From Pikeienuella piscinae (lineage in GTDB: Bacteria > Pseudomonadota > Alphaproteobacteria > Rhodobacterales > Rhodobacteraceae): a stretch of DNA of 64,000 bases. The notes beneath the pieces were generated by a model. That model ran no database searches. It worked only from the letters and a program-made list of their open reading frames with translations, and was not told the DNA's origin. A program made the position numbers and the translations under genes. Below, piece after piece: positions 63,790 to 64,000 of the stretch. The stretch spans positions 4,309,046-4,373,045 of the forward strand of contig NZ_CP049056.1 in the NCBI RefSeq assembly GCF_011044155.1, given 5' to 3'. Position 1 is the stretch's first letter; every line of letters begins with the position of its first letter.

Positions 63790-64000
63790 TCAGTCGTAGA
63801 GTTCACGGTACTTCCGCACGACGCGGAGCGCGATGATGTTGAGCCCGAGCGTCACGACGAACAGCATCAGGCCGAGCGCGAACGCGGCGAGTGTCTTCGG
63901 GTTGTCGAAGGACGTGTCGCCGATCAGCAGGGTGACGATCTGCACCGTGACTGTCGTCACGCTGTCGAGTGGATTGATCGTGAGCGTGGCGATCAGGCCG
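63790..64000 (-). CDS. pstC: phosphate ABC transporter permease PstC, C-terminal 69 residues
   Basis: Conceptual translation of the minus strand from the window edge gives QIVTLLIGDTSFDNPKTLAAF (shortened to the first 20 residues as QIVTLLIGDTSFDNPKTLAA), then GLMLFVVTLGLNIIALRVV and KYRELYD before the stop TGA at 63792-63790. This is the normal end of PstC. The gene's start and pstS are outside the window. Confidence 0.9.
   Translation of the reverse strand, partial: GLIATLTINPLDSVTTVTVQIVTLLIGDTSFDNPKTLAAFALGLMLFVVTLGLNIIALRVVRKYRELYD

Overview
This window is a high-GC chromosomal segment of an alphaproteobacterium, most likely Rhodobacterales. The evidence is the complete dcw (division and cell wall) cluster with many 4-bp gene overlaps, an NDUFS4-type complex I accessory subunit, a bamD-recN pair after ftsZ, and an exosortase fused to an EpsI domain. 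The assignment rests on gene content and protein recognition; no database search was run.

Layout. (1) 1-274 is the end of a minus-strand complex I accessory gene. (2) 628-8517 is an exosortase/exopolysaccharide module: exosortase-EpsI fusion, ExeA-like ATPase, GumC/Wzz-like chain-length protein, CpsD-like tyrosine kinase and a TPR lipoprotein of the PrsT type. It ends at a strong hairpin. (3) 8676-10339 holds a Tat-exported cyclase-family enzyme and an exported metallo-beta-lactamase-fold protein. (4) 10490-12649 is dnaX-ybaB. (5) 12650-31975 is the dcw cluster: mraZ, rsmH, ftsL, ftsI, murE, murF, mraY, murD, ftsW, murG, murC, murB, ddl, ftsQ, ftsA, ftsZ. It is preceded by a long leader with three 10-bp-spaced MraZ-type boxes and a 13-bp hairpin, matching the architecture of the UpsM sRNA leader of Rhodobacter sphaeroides. 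(6) 32194-34751 is bamD and recN.

(7) 34759-50852 is a mosaic of mostly housekeeping genes: a FecR-domain protein, FAD-linked oxidase, thioesterase, ClC channel, Xaa-Pro aminopeptidase, a lipoprotein, a double cold-shock protein, DUF192 protein, nucleosidase, SRAP peptidase, tRNA-Pro(UGG), a SulP transporter, GlxA-type regulator, class II DAHP synthase, serB and msrP. (8) 51036-53505 is a complete IS1595-family element with 22-bp terminal inverted repeats, an 8-bp A-tract target duplication, a transposase and three cargo genes (a DUF3800 protein and two small proteins). It landed in the T-tract of an intrinsic terminator. (9) 53724-60196 holds a LysR regulator, a secreted protein, an alpha/beta hydrolase and a large fused indolepyruvate:ferredoxin oxidoreductase. 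(10) 60254-64000, minus strand, is the Pho operon in the order pstC (partial), pstA, pstB, phoU, phoB.

The most interesting items are the cargo-carrying IS1595 element and its terminator target, the structured leader before mraZ, three TGACGTCA-type palindromes about 40 bp apart between a lipoprotein gene and a double cold-shock gene, and two TTGCGCAA palindromes before the ClC gene. Most other content is well-known core machinery.
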